Below are positions 10,097 to 20,535 of a DNA stretch of 64,000 nucleotides, piece after piece. The position numbers and the translations under genes were made by a program. The stretch spans positions 186,001 to 250,000 of the forward strand of contig NZ_QAAE01000003.1 of assembly GCF_003046585.1 (NCBI RefSeq), read 5' to 3'. The notes under the pieces were generated by a model that saw nothing but the letters and a program-made list of their open reading frames with translations, ran no database searches and was not told the DNA's origin. The number at the start of each line of letters is the position of its first letter. Position 1 is the stretch's first letter. This DNA comes from Nitrosomonas aestuarii. GTDB taxonomy: Bacteria; Pseudomonadota; Gammaproteobacteria; Burkholderiales; Nitrosomonadaceae.

Positions 10097-11800
10097 ATGA
10101 GTGTGGAATTAACCGGAGCTGAAATAACAATACGCTGCTTACAGGAAGAGGGGGTTGATTGTATTTTCGGCTATCCCGGCGGGGCAGTACTGTTTCTTTA
10201 CGATGAATTATTCAAGCAGGATAAGGTAAGACATATTTTAGTCAGACATGAGCAGGCAGCAGTACATGCTGCTGATGGCTATGCACGATCCAGTAATAAA
10301 GTTGGTGTAGCATTGGTTACATCAGGCCCTGGTGTAACCAATGCTGTGACAGGCATTGCAACGGCGTATATGGACTCCATACCTTTAGTCGTGATCAGCG
10401 GACAGGTACCTACCAGCGCTATTGGACTGGATGCTTTTCAGGAAGTGGATACAGTGGGTATTACCCGGCCTTGTGTTAAACATAATTTTCTTGTCAGCGA
10501 CATCAGTGAATTGGCAACAACCATTAAAAAAGCATTTTATATTGCTGCTACAGGCAGGCCCGGTCCGGTTCTTGTAGATATACCCAAGGATGTGACGCAA
10601 CAAAAGATGGTATTTGCATATCCCGAAAAAATTTCGATGCGTTCATATAATCCAGTTGTCAAGGGTAATTTGAAACAGATCAAAAAAGCGGTTGAGCTGA
10701 TTTTGAGTGCGAAAAGACCGGTTTTTTATACCGGTGGTGGCGTCATTCTTAGCGATGCCGCAAAACAGTTAACTGAGTTGGTCAAATTGTTAGAGTATCC
10801 CTGTACCAATACCCTCATGGGACTGGGCGGTTATCCTGCTACGGACAAACAATTCATAGGTATGCTAGGCATGCACGGAACATATGAAGCGAATATGGCG
10901 ATGCAGTATTGCGATGTACTGATTGCTGTTGGCGCGCGTTTTGACGACCGTGTTATTGGTAATCCCAAACATTTCTCAAACGAAAGCAGAAAAATTATTC
11001 ATATTGATATTGATCCATCATCGATTTCCAAGCGGGTGAAAGTCGATATACCCATTGTCGGGAATGTACCGGATGTTTTGAAAGAATTAATTAAGCTATT
11101 GAAAAGTACTAAAGAGGCGCCGGACCAGACAACATTGGGTGAGTGGTGGAAGCAAATAGAATTATGGCGAGATCGGGATTGTCTTAAATATGACCGGCAA
11201 AGCAGCATAATAAAACCACAAATGGTGGTTGAAAAACTGTATGAAATAACTAGAGGCGACGCTTTTATTACTTCGGATGTGGGCCAACATCAGATGTGGG
11301 CTGCACAATTTTATAAATTTGACAAACCACGGCGGTGGATTAATTCAGGTGGATTAGGCACGATGGGTTTTGGGATGCCTGCGGCGATGGGTGTTCAGCT
11401 TGCCAACCTAAAAAGTAAAGTGGCGTGCATAACTGGCGAAGCCAGTATTCAGATGTGCATTCAGGAACTGTCAACTTGCAAGCAGTATAAGCTGCCTTTA
11501 AAAATAATTAATTTGAATAACCGGTATATGGGTATGGTAAGACAATGGCAGGAATTTTTTCATGGCAATCGTTATGCGGAATCTTATATGGATGCACTGC
11601 CTGATTTCATTAAACTGGCTGAAAGTTATGGTCATGTAGGGATAAAAATAGAACGGCCTGAAGATGTGGAAGGTGCGTTGAAAGAAGCATTTAAACTCAA
11701 GGATCAGTTGGTATTTTTGGATTTTATTACTGACCAGACTGAGAATGTTTTTCCAATGGTGCCGGGTGGTAAAGGGCTCTCAGAAATGATTCTGGTGTAA
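10097..11800 (+). CDS. ilvB: Acetolactate synthase large (catalytic) subunit
   Basis: The thiamine-diphosphate enzyme condenses pyruvate to acetolactate, or pyruvate and 2-oxobutyrate to acetohydroxybutyrate, the first common step of Val/Leu/Ile synthesis. The 567 residues contain the catalytic Glu in LVRHEQAAVHAADGYA, the central FAD-binding domain, and the C-terminal ThDP region with GEASIQMCIQEL and NLNNRYMGMVRQWQ. The ThDP motif reads GEAS rather than GDGS; GEGS-like forms are usual in betaproteobacteria as I recall, so this is probably not inactivating. It is five bases from ilvN. Size resembles E. coli IlvI (AHAS III). Confidence 0.96.
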   Translation: MSVELTGAEITIRCLQEEGVDCIFGYPGGAVLFLYDELFKQDKVRHILVRHEQAAVHAADGYARSSNKVGVALVTSGPGVTNAVTGIATAYMDSIPLVVISGQVPTSAIGLDAFQEVDTVGITRPCVKHNFLVSDISELATTIKKAFYIAATGRPGPVLVDIPKDVTQQKMVFAYPEKISMRSYNPVVKGNLKQIKKAVELILSAKRPVFYTGGGVILSDAAKQLTELVKLLEYPCTNTLMGLGGYPATDKQFIGMLGMHGTYEANMAMQYCDVLIAVGARFDDRVIGNPKHFSNESRKIIHIDIDPSSISKRVKVDIPIVGNVPDVLKELIKLLKSTKEAPDQTTLGEWWKQIELWRDRDCLKYDRQSSIIKPQMVVEKLYEITRGDAFITSDVGQHQMWAAQFYKFDKPRRWINSGGLGTMGFGMPAAMGVQLANLKSKVACITGEASIQMCIQELSTCKQYKLPLKIINLNNRYMGMVRQWQEFFHGNRYAESYMDALPDFIKLAESYGHVGIKIERPEDVEGALKEAFKLKDQLVFLDFITDQTENVFPMVPGGKGLSEMILV

Positions 11801-11805
11801 AAGAA

Positions 11806-12297
11806 ATGCGACATATTATTTCACTATTAATGGAAAATGAAGCGGGTGCTTTGTCTCGTGTGGCAGGCTTATTTTCTGCGCGCGGATACAATATTGAATC
11901 ACTCTCAGTAGCACCTACGGAGGACCCGACATTGTCACGCATGACATTGGTGACAACTGGTTCCGATGACGTGATTGAGCAAGTAACCAAGCATCTAAAT
12001 AAGCTTATCGAAGTTGTTAAGGTGATTGACCTGAGTGATGGTAACCATATAGAGCGCGAGCTTATGCTGGTGAAAGTAAGGGCAATTGGACCTGATCGGG
12101 AGGAAATTAAACGATTGGTAGAGATTTTTCGTGGTTGTATTATTGATGTTACGGACAAGTCTTATACGATTGAATTGACCGGAACGAGTTTAAAACTGGA
12201 TGCATTTCTGGATGCGATAGAAAAAAGCGCAGTGCTTGAAACGGTCAGAACGGGTGCGTCAGGCATTGGGCGCGGAGATTGGGTTTTAAAGGTATAA
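11806..12297 (+). CDS. ilvN: Acetolactate synthase small (regulatory) subunit
   Basis: This regulatory subunit of acetolactate synthase confers valine feedback inhibition and stimulates the catalytic subunit. The 163-residue protein has an N-terminal ACT domain (RHIISLLMENEAGALSRVAGLFSARGYNIESL) and the AHAS-specific C-terminal domain. The 163-residue length equals E. coli IlvH, so ilvH would be an equally good name. It begins five bases after ilvB and is almost certainly co-translated with it. Confidence 0.96.
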   Translation: MRHIISLLMENEAGALSRVAGLFSARGYNIESLSVAPTEDPTLSRMTLVTTGSDDVIEQVTKHLNKLIEVVKVIDLSDGNHIERELMLVKVRAIGPDREEIKRLVEIFRGCIIDVTDKSYTIELTGTSLKLDAFLDAIEKSAVLETVRTGASGIGRGDWVLKV

Positions 12298-12380
12298 TGG
12301 ACGCTTATCCGGAAATCCAGGTCTTAGAGTATGAAGATCAGAAATGTTAAATTTGAGAAGTAATTATATTGCTGATCTAA

Positions 12381-13418
<1,038 letters not shown>

Positions 13419-13471
13419 TTAATTATCGAACTGCCTGGGACTTTTATTCATATTTTTTCAATACGCTATCT

Positions 13472-14125
13472 ATGTCAAACTACCCGCATCCTCTAATTGC
13501 TAGAGAAGGTTGGCCTTTTATTGCGACTGCTTTTTTAATTGCCTTGCTGGTGAATATTTATGCCGGTTTTTTGTGGGCGATCTTTTTTTGGTTAGTGGCT
13601 TTCTTCGTCTTGCAATTTTTTCGTGATCCGCCACGTGAAGTGCCATCTGTTGCTAATGCGGTTTTATCGCCGGCAGATGGCAGAATTGTGTCTGTTGAAA
13701 AAGTGTACGATCCATATTTAAAAAGGGATGCTGTTAAAGTCAGTGTTTTTATGAATGTTTTCAACGTACATTCCAATCGCAGCCCGATAGACGGTGACGT
13801 GCAAAACAAATGGTATTTTCCGGGTAAATTTATTAATGCCGATCTGCCGAAAGCTTCGTTAGAGAATGAGCGTAACGCACTGTGGATTAAAGCAAATGAT
13901 GGCTCAGATGTGACCTGCGTTCAGGTAGCGGGGCTTATTGCCAAACGTATCATATGTAATGTATTGCCGGGAGATCATCTGATGCGCGGTCAGCGATTCG
14001 GATTTATACGGTTTGGGTCACGCGTCGATGTTTACCTGCCGCTGGATACAAAAATTAATGTAAGCATTGGTGACAAGGTTCATGCAACAACAACAGTGTT
14101 GGCTGAGTTAAAAAAACAAACCTAG
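13472..14125 (+). CDS. psd: Phosphatidylserine decarboxylase proenzyme
   Basis: The membrane-associated, pyruvoyl-dependent enzyme converts phosphatidylserine to phosphatidylethanolamine. The 217-residue protein is the short PSD type. It has hydrophobic segments at about residues 17-50, the [12 protein letters not shown] motif, [14 protein letters not shown], and the C-terminal self-cleavage site in [11 protein letters not shown], where cleavage between Gly and Ser makes the pyruvoyl group. It is followed by pssA, the preceding enzyme of the pathway. The pair is embedded between ilvC and leuA, as in other betaproteobacteria. Confidence 0.95.
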   Translation: MSNYPHPLIAREGWPFIATAFLIALLVNIYAGFLWAIFFWLVAFFVLQFFRDPPREVPSVANAVLSPADGRIVSVEKVYDPYLKRDAVKVSVFMNVFNVHSNRSPIDGDVQNKWYFPGKFINADLPKASLENERNALWIKANDGSDVTCVQVAGLIAKRIICNVLPGDHLMRGQRFGFIRFGSRVDVYLPLDTKINVSIGDKVHATTTVLAELKKQT

Positions 14126-14234
14126 AAACTATTCGGAAATGTATTTTTTAATATTTTTTAACTGTTACGGTTTTGATTTTGATATAAAAATATGTAGTGA
14201 TACAGTTTCGAACCCACCTTTCTAAAATATTATA

Positions 14235-15008
14235 ATGTCCGACTCACAACCAGAATCAACAGTCGTACAGTCCCGACTGCGGCGTCGCGGTATTTATTTA
14301 TTACCTAACCTGTTTACCACCGCCGCTTTATTCGCAGGTTTTTATGCGATAGTGCAGGCTATGAATGGCAACTTTGAACATGCTGCTGTGGCTATTTTTA
14401 TTGCCATGGTCCTGGATGGTTTAGATGGCCGTGTTGCGCGAATCACGCATACGCAAAGTGAATTTGGTGCTGAATACGACAGTATGTCTGATATGGTTTC
14501 ATTCGGTGTGGCCCCTGCGTTGATCATGTATGAATGGGCGCTCAAAGAATTGGGCCAGTGGGGGTGGATTGCTGCGTTTATTTATTGTGCTTGTGCAGCT
14601 TTAAGGCTGGCGCGTTTTAATACCAATATCAATGTAATTGATAAGCGGTTTTTTCAAGGATTACCAAGTCCGGCAGCAGCTGCACTTATTGCAGGCCTGG
14701 TATGGATCATGTTAGATTTTCAAGTAGCGGGCACGGATATCAAATGGCTTGCTCTTATCGTTACATTGTTTGCCGGCTTGACAATGGTCAGCAATATTCC
14801 ATTTTATAGCGGAAAAGAAATCAATCTTATGAGAAGGGTTCCATTTGTAACTATTTTATTATTAGTATTATTCTTTTTTGTACTCATCCCGAGCCATCCA
14901 CCAGTGGTGTTATTTTGCTTGTTTACAGGTTACGCGCTTTCAGGCTATTGCATAAAACTATGGCGTTTGGTCAAAAATAGAAAAAAAATTGAGTCAACCG
15001 GTTGCTGA
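14235..15008 (+). CDS. pssA: CDP-diacylglycerol--serine O-phosphatidyltransferase
   Basis: This integral-membrane CDP-alcohol phosphatidyltransferase makes phosphatidylserine from CDP-diacylglycerol and serine. The complete family signature DG-x2-AR-x8-G-x3-D-x3-D is visible in DGLDGRVAR followed by FGAEYDSMSD. At least five hydrophobic segments run through the 257 residues. The N-terminal RRRGIYLLPNLFTTAALFAG is typical of the type II (membrane) enzyme rather than E. coli PssA. It feeds Psd, encoded 109 bases upstream. The leuA promoter lies just past its stop codon. Confidence 0.95.
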   Translation: MSDSQPESTVVQSRLRRRGIYLLPNLFTTAALFAGFYAIVQAMNGNFEHAAVAIFIAMVLDGLDGRVARITHTQSEFGAEYDSMSDMVSFGVAPALIMYEWALKELGQWGWIAAFIYCACAALRLARFNTNINVIDKRFFQGLPSPAAAALIAGLVWIMLDFQVAGTDIKWLALIVTLFAGLTMVSNIPFYSGKEINLMRRVPFVTILLLVLFFFVLIPSHPPVVLFCLFTGYALSGYCIKLWRLVKNRKKIESTGC

Positions 15009-15016
15009 GAATTTTA

Positions 15017-15045
15017 TTGCATAAAATAAAAAAACTATTTATATT
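15017..15045 (+). promoter_or_regulatory. Candidate sigma-70 promoter of the leuA leader
   Basis: A -35-like TTGCAT (15017-15022) and a -10-like TATATT (15040-15045) are separated by exactly 17 bases and lie nine bases after the pssA stop. The -10 matches at five of six positions, the -35 at only three. Transcription would start close to base 15052, almost on the ATG of the leader peptide, which would then be nearly leaderless. Confidence 0.45.
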
Positions 15046-15053
15046 GCAAAATC

Positions 15054-15140
15054 ATGTTTAAAATATTTTTTGTCTCTTCATACTATTTTGCAGTTCCGCT
15101 GGTCTTGTTGGAACTGCTGCGCCTTGCGCGCTATAGATAA
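15054..15140 (+). CDS. Candidate leucine-rich leader peptide of leuA (leuL-like)
   Basis: A 28-codon open frame starts with ATG 178 bases upstream of leuA. Its second half reads PLVLLELLRLARYR: six leucine codons within nine positions, plus valine. This is the arrangement of an attenuation leader peptide such as enteric leuL, where ribosome stalling at leucine codons reports charged tRNA-Leu. There is no evident Shine-Dalgarno sequence, though the predicted transcription start is only a base or two before the ATG. The leucine codons overlap the 5' arm and loop of a hairpin that has an alternative pairing partner downstream. Expression is not proven. Confidence 0.55.
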   Translation: MFKIFFVSSYYFAVPLVLLELLRLARYR

Positions 15141-15195
15141 ATTTTCTCTCCTCATCAGTTCCTAATTCATAAAAATTCAGCACTTGAGTTTTTAT
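15090..15195 (+). promoter_or_regulatory. Candidate leuA attenuator (alternative hairpins)
   Basis: Segment 1 GCAGTTCC (15090-15097) and segment 2 GGAACTGC (15110-15117) form a perfect 8-bp hairpin inside the leader frame. Segment 3 CAGTTCC (15156-15162), past the leader stop, can instead take segment 2 with 7 bp. A third, AU-rich 12-bp hairpin (15169-15180 with 15184-15195, including two G-U pairs) has a T run in its 3' arm and could act as a weak terminator. The 15175-15180 ATTCAG can alternatively pair with CTGAAT at 15214-15219, next to the leuA ribosome binding site GGAG. The exact switching scheme is inferred. Confidence 0.5.
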
Positions 15196-15231
15196 CAGAT
15201 ACATATTTTCTCTCTGAATCGGAGCATATAA

Positions 15232-16764
15232 ATGCAAGAACAATTAATTATTTTTGATACTACACTGCGTGATGGTGAGCAAAGCCCTGGTGCGTCCATG
15301 ACAAAAGAAGAAAAAGTTCGTATTGCCTGGCAGCTGGAACGTATGGGTGTGGATGTCATTGAAGCGGGGTTTCCTGCGGCTTCTAATGGCGATTTTGAAG
15401 CTGTGAGGGCTGTCGCTGAATCGGTAAAGGAAAGTGTTGTCTGCGGGTTGGCACGCGCAATAGAATCAGACATTAGACGCGCCGGTGAAGCGCTTAAAAA
15501 TACTGGGCCTGCTCGCATACATACGTTTATCGCAACTTCGCCGATTCATATGAAAAATAAACTGCGTATGTCACCGCAGCAGGTGATTGATCAAGCTGTA
15601 AAAGCGATTAACTGGGCAGGTCAATACACAGATGATATCGAATTTTCACCCGAGGATGCAGGGCGATCTGAAATTGATTTTCTTTGCAAAATTCTGGAGA
15701 AAGTAATTGATGCGGGCGCTAAAACATTGAATATTCCGGACACGGTCGGATACACCATGCCAGAACAATTTGGCAAACTAATCCATACATTACGCGAACG
15801 GATTCCGAATTCTGACAAAGCAGTGTTTTCAGTGCATTGCCATAATGATCTTGGACTTGCTGTAGCGAATTCCTTATCTGCGGTCGTTAATGGTGCACGA
15901 CAGATTGAATGCACCATTAATGGTCTTGGAGAAAGAGCCGGTAACGCATCTCTGGAAGAAGTGGTGATGGCAGTTCGTACGCGCCAGGATTATTTTACTT
16001 GTGATACTAAAATTGATACTAAACATATTGTACCCGCCAGTAAACTTGTTTCGGGCATTACGGGGTTTCCGGTGCAGCCTAATAAAGCGATAGTGGGCGC
16101 TAATGCTTTTGCTCACGAATCTGGTATTCATCAGGATGGTGTATTAAAACATCGTGAAACTTATGAGATTATGCGCGCTGAGGATGTAGGCTGGGGGGCT
16201 AATAAACTGTTATTGGGTAAGCACTCGGGTCGCAATGCTTTTCGAAGTCGATTGAAAGAGCTTGGGATCGAATTGGAATCAGAAGAAATGCTCAATAACA
16301 CGTTCATGCGATTTAAAGAGCTGGCTGATAAGAAACATGAAATATTTGATGAAGATCTACACGCTTTAGTGTCTGACGAAGTACTTGTATTACAGGAACG
16401 CTATCGCTTGTTGTCATTGACGATTCATTGTGAAACAGGTGAGATTCCCTATGCACGATTAGTGATATCAGATGATGGCAATGAAATGCAGGCCGAATCG
16501 GATGGCAGTGGCCCGGTTGATGCAACATTTCGTGCCATAGAAAAGTTATTGACAAGTGGTACACAACTTCAGCTATTTTCAGTAAACAATATTACCAGTG
16601 GGACCGATGCACAAGGCGAAGTAACTGTCCGTTTACAGAAATCTGACCGTATCGTAAATGGTCATGGAGCAGATACGGATATTGTCGTAGCTTCTGCAAA
16701 AGCTTATTTGAGCGCTTTGAATAAGTTGCATACTAAGCTGGAGCGCGCCCATCCTCAAGTGTAA
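15232..16764 (+). CDS. leuA: 2-isopropylmalate synthase
   Basis: LeuA condenses acetyl-CoA with 2-oxoisovalerate, the committed step of leucine synthesis. The 510-residue protein has the DRE-TIM metallolyase signature [15 protein letters not shown] at the start, the metal-binding [13 protein letters not shown], the flexible subdomain with HESGIHQDG and [10 protein letters not shown], and a C-terminal LeuA allosteric domain, giving leucine feedback. Length matches the 510-520 residue bacterial type. GGAG sits seven bases before the ATG. The upstream leader peptide suggests attenuation control. Confidence 0.97.
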   Translation: MQEQLIIFDTTLRDGEQSPGASMTKEEKVRIAWQLERMGVDVIEAGFPAASNGDFEAVRAVAESVKESVVCGLARAIESDIRRAGEALKNTGPARIHTFIATSPIHMKNKLRMSPQQVIDQAVKAINWAGQYTDDIEFSPEDAGRSEIDFLCKILEKVIDAGAKTLNIPDTVGYTMPEQFGKLIHTLRERIPNSDKAVFSVHCHNDLGLAVANSLSAVVNGARQIECTINGLGERAGNASLEEVVMAVRTRQDYFTCDTKIDTKHIVPASKLVSGITGFPVQPNKAIVGANAFAHESGIHQDGVLKHRETYEIMRAEDVGWGANKLLLGKHSGRNAFRSRLKELGIELESEEMLNNTFMRFKELADKKHEIFDEDLHALVSDEVLVLQERYRLLSLTIHCETGEIPYARLVISDDGNEMQAESDGSGPVDATFRAIEKLLTSGTQLQLFSVNNITSGTDAQGEVTVRLQKSDRIVNGHGADTDIVVASAKAYLSALNKLHTKLERAHPQV

Positions 16765-16795
16765 CTTTTTCATTTTATCTTTGCTGGGAAATAAA

Positions 16796-17254
16796 ATGTT
16801 TATACTCAGACAACGCTTCTATCTTGTATTGGGCCTGATGTTATTGTTGCTTGCGATAGAAGTTAAAGCTTTTCAGTTTCAGGATACTGATGGCAAAATC
16901 CATACGCTGGCTGATTATAAGGGACGCTGGGTAATTATTAATTTTTGGGCAACCTGGTGCCCCCCATGTCTGGAGGAAATTCCAGAATTAATTGCGCTTT
17001 ATGAGGACCGCAAGGATATCATGGTCATTGGTGTTGCCATGGAATTCTCTGATCCTGAAGTCGTTATGGCATTTGTTGAAAAAATGTCGATTTCGTATCC
17101 AACGGTACTGGGAACCAGACGTATTGCTTCTCAGCTTGATGAGATTTCGATGTTACCCAGCACCTATTTTTTTGATCCAGACGGCAAGCCGGCTGCGCGC
17201 AAATTAGGAATTGTTACGCGTGAAAGCATTGAATCTTTTATTAATGCAAGATAG
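16796..17254 (+). CDS. TlpA-like periplasmic thioredoxin-fold protein
   Basis: This is a 152-residue secreted or membrane-tethered thiol-disulfide protein. An N-terminal hydrophobic signal segment (residues about 5-24) is followed by a TlpA/ResA fold with the redox motif FWATWCPPCLEEIPEL. The cis-proline context is MLPSTYFFDPDGK. Such proteins usually reduce apocytochrome or other periplasmic disulfides; the partner is unknown. The ATG at 16796, with GGGAAATAAA before it, was preferred to a TTG five codons earlier. It follows leuA by 31 bases and converges on the lytic transglycosylase. Confidence 0.88.
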   Translation: MFILRQRFYLVLGLMLLLLAIEVKAFQFQDTDGKIHTLADYKGRWVIINFWATWCPPCLEEIPELIALYEDRKDIMVIGVAMEFSDPEVVMAFVEKMSISYPTVLGTRRIASQLDEISMLPSTYFFDPDGKPAARKLGIVTRESIESFINAR

Positions 17255-17282
17255 TTCTGACGCCGTCCATACTGGGCGATCT

Positions 17283-17879
17283 TTATAGGGTATCGCTAGG
17301 ATAGTGCCATGTGTTATGCCACAAATTGAATACCAGCTGCGGATAGGTGGATTGCCCAAGACTGCCATTATAGCGACCCAAAGCACGGAACAAGTCACCA
17401 TTTTCTTTGTTAAGATAATGCCTTAAAATCATACAGCCATAACGCAGATTTACACGCAGGTGGAAAAGATTGTGGTTTGCGTCACCTATAGTATCGGTCC
17501 AAAAAGGCATGATTTGCATATAGCCACGTGCACCTGCATGTGAAATTGCATATTTTCTAAAACCACTTTCAACTTGAATTACACTGAGAACAAGTTGTGG
17601 ATTAAGTCCGGCACGTGTGGCTTCATAATAAACTGTACGTAAGAAAGATTCACGTTCATTCTGATCTGACTTAAAACGTTTTAGCCGCTCACTCATTGTG
17701 GCAAGCCAGACATTGTCGGTTGTCAGTTTGATATAATCCTGATACGTCACCGCCTCATCGTTGATTTCGGTTTGTGTAAATATCTGTGTGCTGATAATGA
17801 GATGCTCATAGCGCTGAATGCTTGCGTGCCCGGTGATTGGGAATAATATAATTAATAAAATAGCAATTACTTGATACAT
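17283..17879 (-). CDS. Lytic transglycosylase (SLT domain)
   Basis: This 198-residue secreted murein lytic transglycosylase cleaves glycan strands with anhydromuramic acid formation. A signal peptide occupies residues 1-20 ([15 protein letters not shown]). The SLT catalytic core shows the active Glu in [14 protein letters not shown], then [31 protein letters not shown] and ALGRYNGS, matching Slt/MltE-type motifs. Its ATG lies 13 bases inside the 3' end of proS, so the two are translationally coupled. Confidence 0.9.
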   Translation of the reverse strand: MYQVIAILLIILFPITGHASIQRYEHLIISTQIFTQTEINDEAVTYQDYIKLTTDNVWLATMSERLKRFKSDQNERESFLRTVYYEATRAGLNPQLVLSVIQVESGFRKYAISHAGARGYMQIMPFWTDTIGDANHNLFHLRVNLRYGCMILRHYLNKENGDLFRALGRYNGSLGQSTYPQLVFNLWHNTWHYPSDTL

Positions 17880-19576
17880 AATTTTGTCATGATAAATGTG
17901 TTGATTTTATCCAAAGCAATCGTTTGCACATTCTTATCGGCACGTCCTTTATATTCAACCGATGACTGTTTTAATCCCCGTTCGCCGAGAACGATACGAT
18001 GTGGTATGCCAATCAACTCCATATCGACAAACATGACACCAGGTCGTTCATCGCGATCATCCAGCAACACCTCAATGTTAGCATCTGTGAACATGTTATA
18101 AAGTTTCTCGGTTTCTGATTTTACCTGTTCGCTTTTGTGCAGTCCGATGGGAATGATAACCAGTTGAAACGGTGCTATGGCTTCTGGAAAAATAATACCC
18201 TGATCATCATTATTTTGCTCTATTGCGGCGGCAACAATACGAGAAATACCAATGCCATAACAGCCCATTTCGCAGTTTTGTTTTTGTCCAAGTTTATTTA
18301 GGTAGGTTGCTTTCATCTGTTCAGAGTATTTGGTGCCTAACTTGAAAATATGTCCTACTTCAATACCACGACGAATTTCCAGATTGCCTTTGCCATCTGG
18401 AGAAAGCTCGCCAGCAAGTACATTTCGTATATCAAAAACATGATCCGGTTTTTTAAAATCGTGCCCAAAATTAACCTGCGTGAAATGAAAACCTTCTTCA
18501 TTGGCACCACACGCAAAATTAGTCATTTCCATAACTGCCTTGTCGGCGACAATCTTTGTTGCTAATCCCACCGGACCGATATAACCGGGTACAGTGCCCG
18601 TTTCATTTAAAATGGTTTCCTCGCTGGCCATTTCAAAATCAGCCAGAAATGGAATTTTTCTAACCTTAAGTTCATTTAATTGATGATCGCCTCGTAATAA
18701 CAATAAATACAGCGTACTGTTGGCGGTTACCGCGAGTGTTTTAATTGTTTGTTGTAATGGTAAATTAAGAAAATTAGCAACATCTACACAAGTCTTCTGA
18801 CCTGGTGTGTGTATCTTTTGTATTTTAGCGTCGGGTTTTTGCGGTGTTTTTGCGGGCAGCAGTGATGTAGCCAGTTCTATATTGGCTGCGTAATCTGAAT
18901 CAGGACAAAATGCGATAGCGTCTTCGCCTGATTCGGCAAGGACGTGAAATTCATGTGAACCACTGCCACCGATTGCGCCGGTATCAGCGGCTACTGCACG
19001 AAAAATTAATCCCAAGCGCGTAAATATTCGATCATAAGCTTGATACATCAACTGATAGGTTTCTTCCAGACTTTCTACGTCGGCATGAAAAGAATAAGCA
19101 TCCTTCATCAGAAATTCACGCGCGCGCATAACGCCGAATCGAGGGCGAATCTCATCTCGAAACTTGGTTTGAATTTGATAAAAATTTAATGGCAGTTGCC
19201 GGTAGCTGCTTAATTCTCTGCGCACAATATCTGTAATAATTTCCTCATGCGTTGGACCAAAACAAAAATCGTGTTCATGTCGATCCTTAATTTTTAGCAT
19301 TTGTGGGCCAAAAACATCCCATCTTCCTGTTTCTTGCCATAATTCGGCAGGTTGAATGGCGGGCATAAGCAGTTCTATTGCACCACTTTTGTCCATTTCT
19401 TCGCGAACAATATTTTCTATTTTGCGTAAAATCCTTAAACCGAGTGGCATCCAAGTATATAAACCACTGCCCAGGCGCTTAATTAATCCTGCACGCAACA
19501 TAAGTTTGTGGCTGATAAGTTCCGCTTCGGCAGGTGCTTCTTTGAGTGTCGAAATAAAAAATTGCGAGACGCGCAT
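17867..19576 (-). CDS. proS: Prolyl-tRNA synthetase (bacterial type)
   Basis: The class II aminoacyl-tRNA synthetase charges tRNA-Pro. The 569-residue protein has the long bacterial architecture. Motif 1 and 2 regions are [21 protein letters not shown] and [26 protein letters not shown], the YbaK-like editing insertion spans about residues 225-385, motif 3 is [17 protein letters not shown], and a C-terminal anticodon-binding domain contains [11 protein letters not shown]. Length equals E. coli ProS (572). A lytic transglycosylase gene overlaps its end. rppH is divergent, 209 bases away. Confidence 0.97.
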   Translation of the reverse strand: MRVSQFFISTLKEAPAEAELISHKLMLRAGLIKRLGSGLYTWMPLGLRILRKIENIVREEMDKSGAIELLMPAIQPAELWQETGRWDVFGPQMLKIKDRHEHDFCFGPTHEEIITDIVRRELSSYRQLPLNFYQIQTKFRDEIRPRFGVMRAREFLMKDAYSFHADVESLEETYQLMYQAYDRIFTRLGLIFRAVAADTGAIGGSGSHEFHVLAESGEDAIAFCPDSDYAANIELATSLLPAKTPQKPDAKIQKIHTPGQKTCVDVANFLNLPLQQTIKTLAVTANSTLYLLLLRGDHQLNELKVRKIPFLADFEMASEETILNETGTVPGYIGPVGLATKIVADKAVMEMTNFACGANEEGFHFTQVNFGHDFKKPDHVFDIRNVLAGELSPDGKGNLEIRRGIEVGHIFKLGTKYSEQMKATYLNKLGQKQNCEMGCYGIGISRIVAAAIEQNNDDQGIIFPEAIAPFQLVIIPIGLHKSEQVKSETEKLYNMFTDANIEVLLDDRDERPGVMFVDMELIGIPHRIVLGERGLKQSSVEYKGRADKNVQTIALDKINTFIMTKLCIK

Positions 19577-19785
19577 GCCTGATTCCTTTATGATTAAAGA
19601 AGGGATGCAATTCTACCTTGAAATCTTTGCACAAGTATGATTTAGTCTCATTAATATAAATTAAAATTAACGTACTCTGAGTATTAAGGTGCGATATGGA
19701 ATTACGTTTTTTTTAAGACACTTTAAATCTGCGATAAAGTATGAAAAAATCTATATTATTTAAATAGGTCAAATGGATTGCTAAC

Positions 19786-20283
19786 ATGATTGACCGTAAT
19801 GGATATCGCCCTAATGTCGGTATAATCCTGCTAAATTCTAAGAATGAAGTTTTCTGGGGCAAACGCATCAGACAGAACTCCTGGCAATTTCCGCAAGGGG
19901 GCATTAAATCAGGGGAAAGCCCTGAGGAAGCCATGTATCGAGAATTAGCCGAAGAAGTCGGTCTGCTTCCAGATCATGTTAAGATTGTCGGGCGTACGCG
20001 CGATTGGCTTCGGTATGAGGTGCCTGAAAAGTGGATTAGACGTGAATGGCGTGGAAACTATAAAGGACAAAAACAAATCTGGTATTTGCTACGCCTGATT
20101 GGTAGAGACAGTGATGTGTCTCTACGTAAAAGCACGCACCCTGAATTCGATGCATGGCGGTGGAATCAGTATTGGGTGGAATTAGATTCAGTTGTTGAGT
20201 TTAAACGCAAAGTGTATAAACAGGCACTGACTGAGCTATCTGCTCTATTGCAGGCTAATACGGAAAATGCTTCTGATAGATAA
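19786..20283 (+). CDS. rppH: RNA 5'-pyrophosphohydrolase RppH
   Basis: This Nudix hydrolase removes pyrophosphate from the 5' end of mRNAs and so triggers RNase E-dependent decay. The 165-residue protein has the Nudix box [23 protein letters not shown] in full, preceded by [11 protein letters not shown] and [17 protein letters not shown] as in E. coli RppH. The C-terminal [10 protein letters not shown] motif is also present. It shares an intergenic region with divergently oriented proS, a common arrangement in betaproteobacteria. Confidence 0.95.
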   Translation: MIDRNGYRPNVGIILLNSKNEVFWGKRIRQNSWQFPQGGIKSGESPEEAMYRELAEEVGLLPDHVKIVGRTRDWLRYEVPEKWIRREWRGNYKGQKQIWYLLRLIGRDSDVSLRKSTHPEFDAWRWNQYWVELDSVVEFKRKVYKQALTELSALLQANTENASDR

Positions 20284-20432
20284 AGGCGGGTTGTCGGTTC
20301 ATGGTAAGATTGAATTTGTAAAGGACGATAATTGAATGCGCATGATGAATACTTTAACTATATAGTTAGTTCGACAAAATAATATGTGAAAATTCATACG
20401 CTAAAATAAATTGAGTAAAGAAAAAGAGGAAT

Positions 20433-20456
20433 AGGGGCGAAACTGCTCCTTTTTTT
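20433..20456 (+). terminator. Weak candidate terminator after rppH
   Basis: AGGGGC (20433-20438) can pair with GCTCCT (20445-20450), with one G-U pair and a six-base loop, and is followed directly by a run of T. The stem is short, so termination would be partial at best. Confidence 0.4.
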
Positions 20457-20494
20457 ATTGAGTTCCCATTTATGAGTGTTACATCAGGCGTAAT

Positions 20495-20521
20495 CGGCTG
20501 CGCCATTATCAGCCGTATTTT
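20495..20521 (+). promoter_or_regulatory. Terminator-like hairpin immediately upstream of the peroxidase gene
   Basis: CGGCTG (20495-20500) and CAGCCG (20510-20515) form a GC-rich 6-bp stem with a nine-base loop, followed by TATTTTTT and then the ribosome binding site AGGGAGA. It is either a terminator for read-through from rppH or a 5'-UTR structure of the peroxidase mRNA. The sequence cannot decide which. Confidence 0.4.
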
Positions 20522-20535
20522 TAGGGAGAATGTCG

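Noticed and set aside
10097..11800. GEAS instead of GDGS in the thiamine-diphosphate motif of acetolactate synthase as a sign of inactivation
   Set aside because: Betaproteobacterial enzymes commonly have GEG at this place as I recall, and all other catalytic residues are intact, so activity is likely normal.
12331..12377. Ten-codon frame and AGATCAG/CTGATCT inverted repeat before ilvC
   Set aside because: The short peptide has no cluster of Ile, Val or Leu codons and no alternative pairing, so it does not resemble an attenuator.
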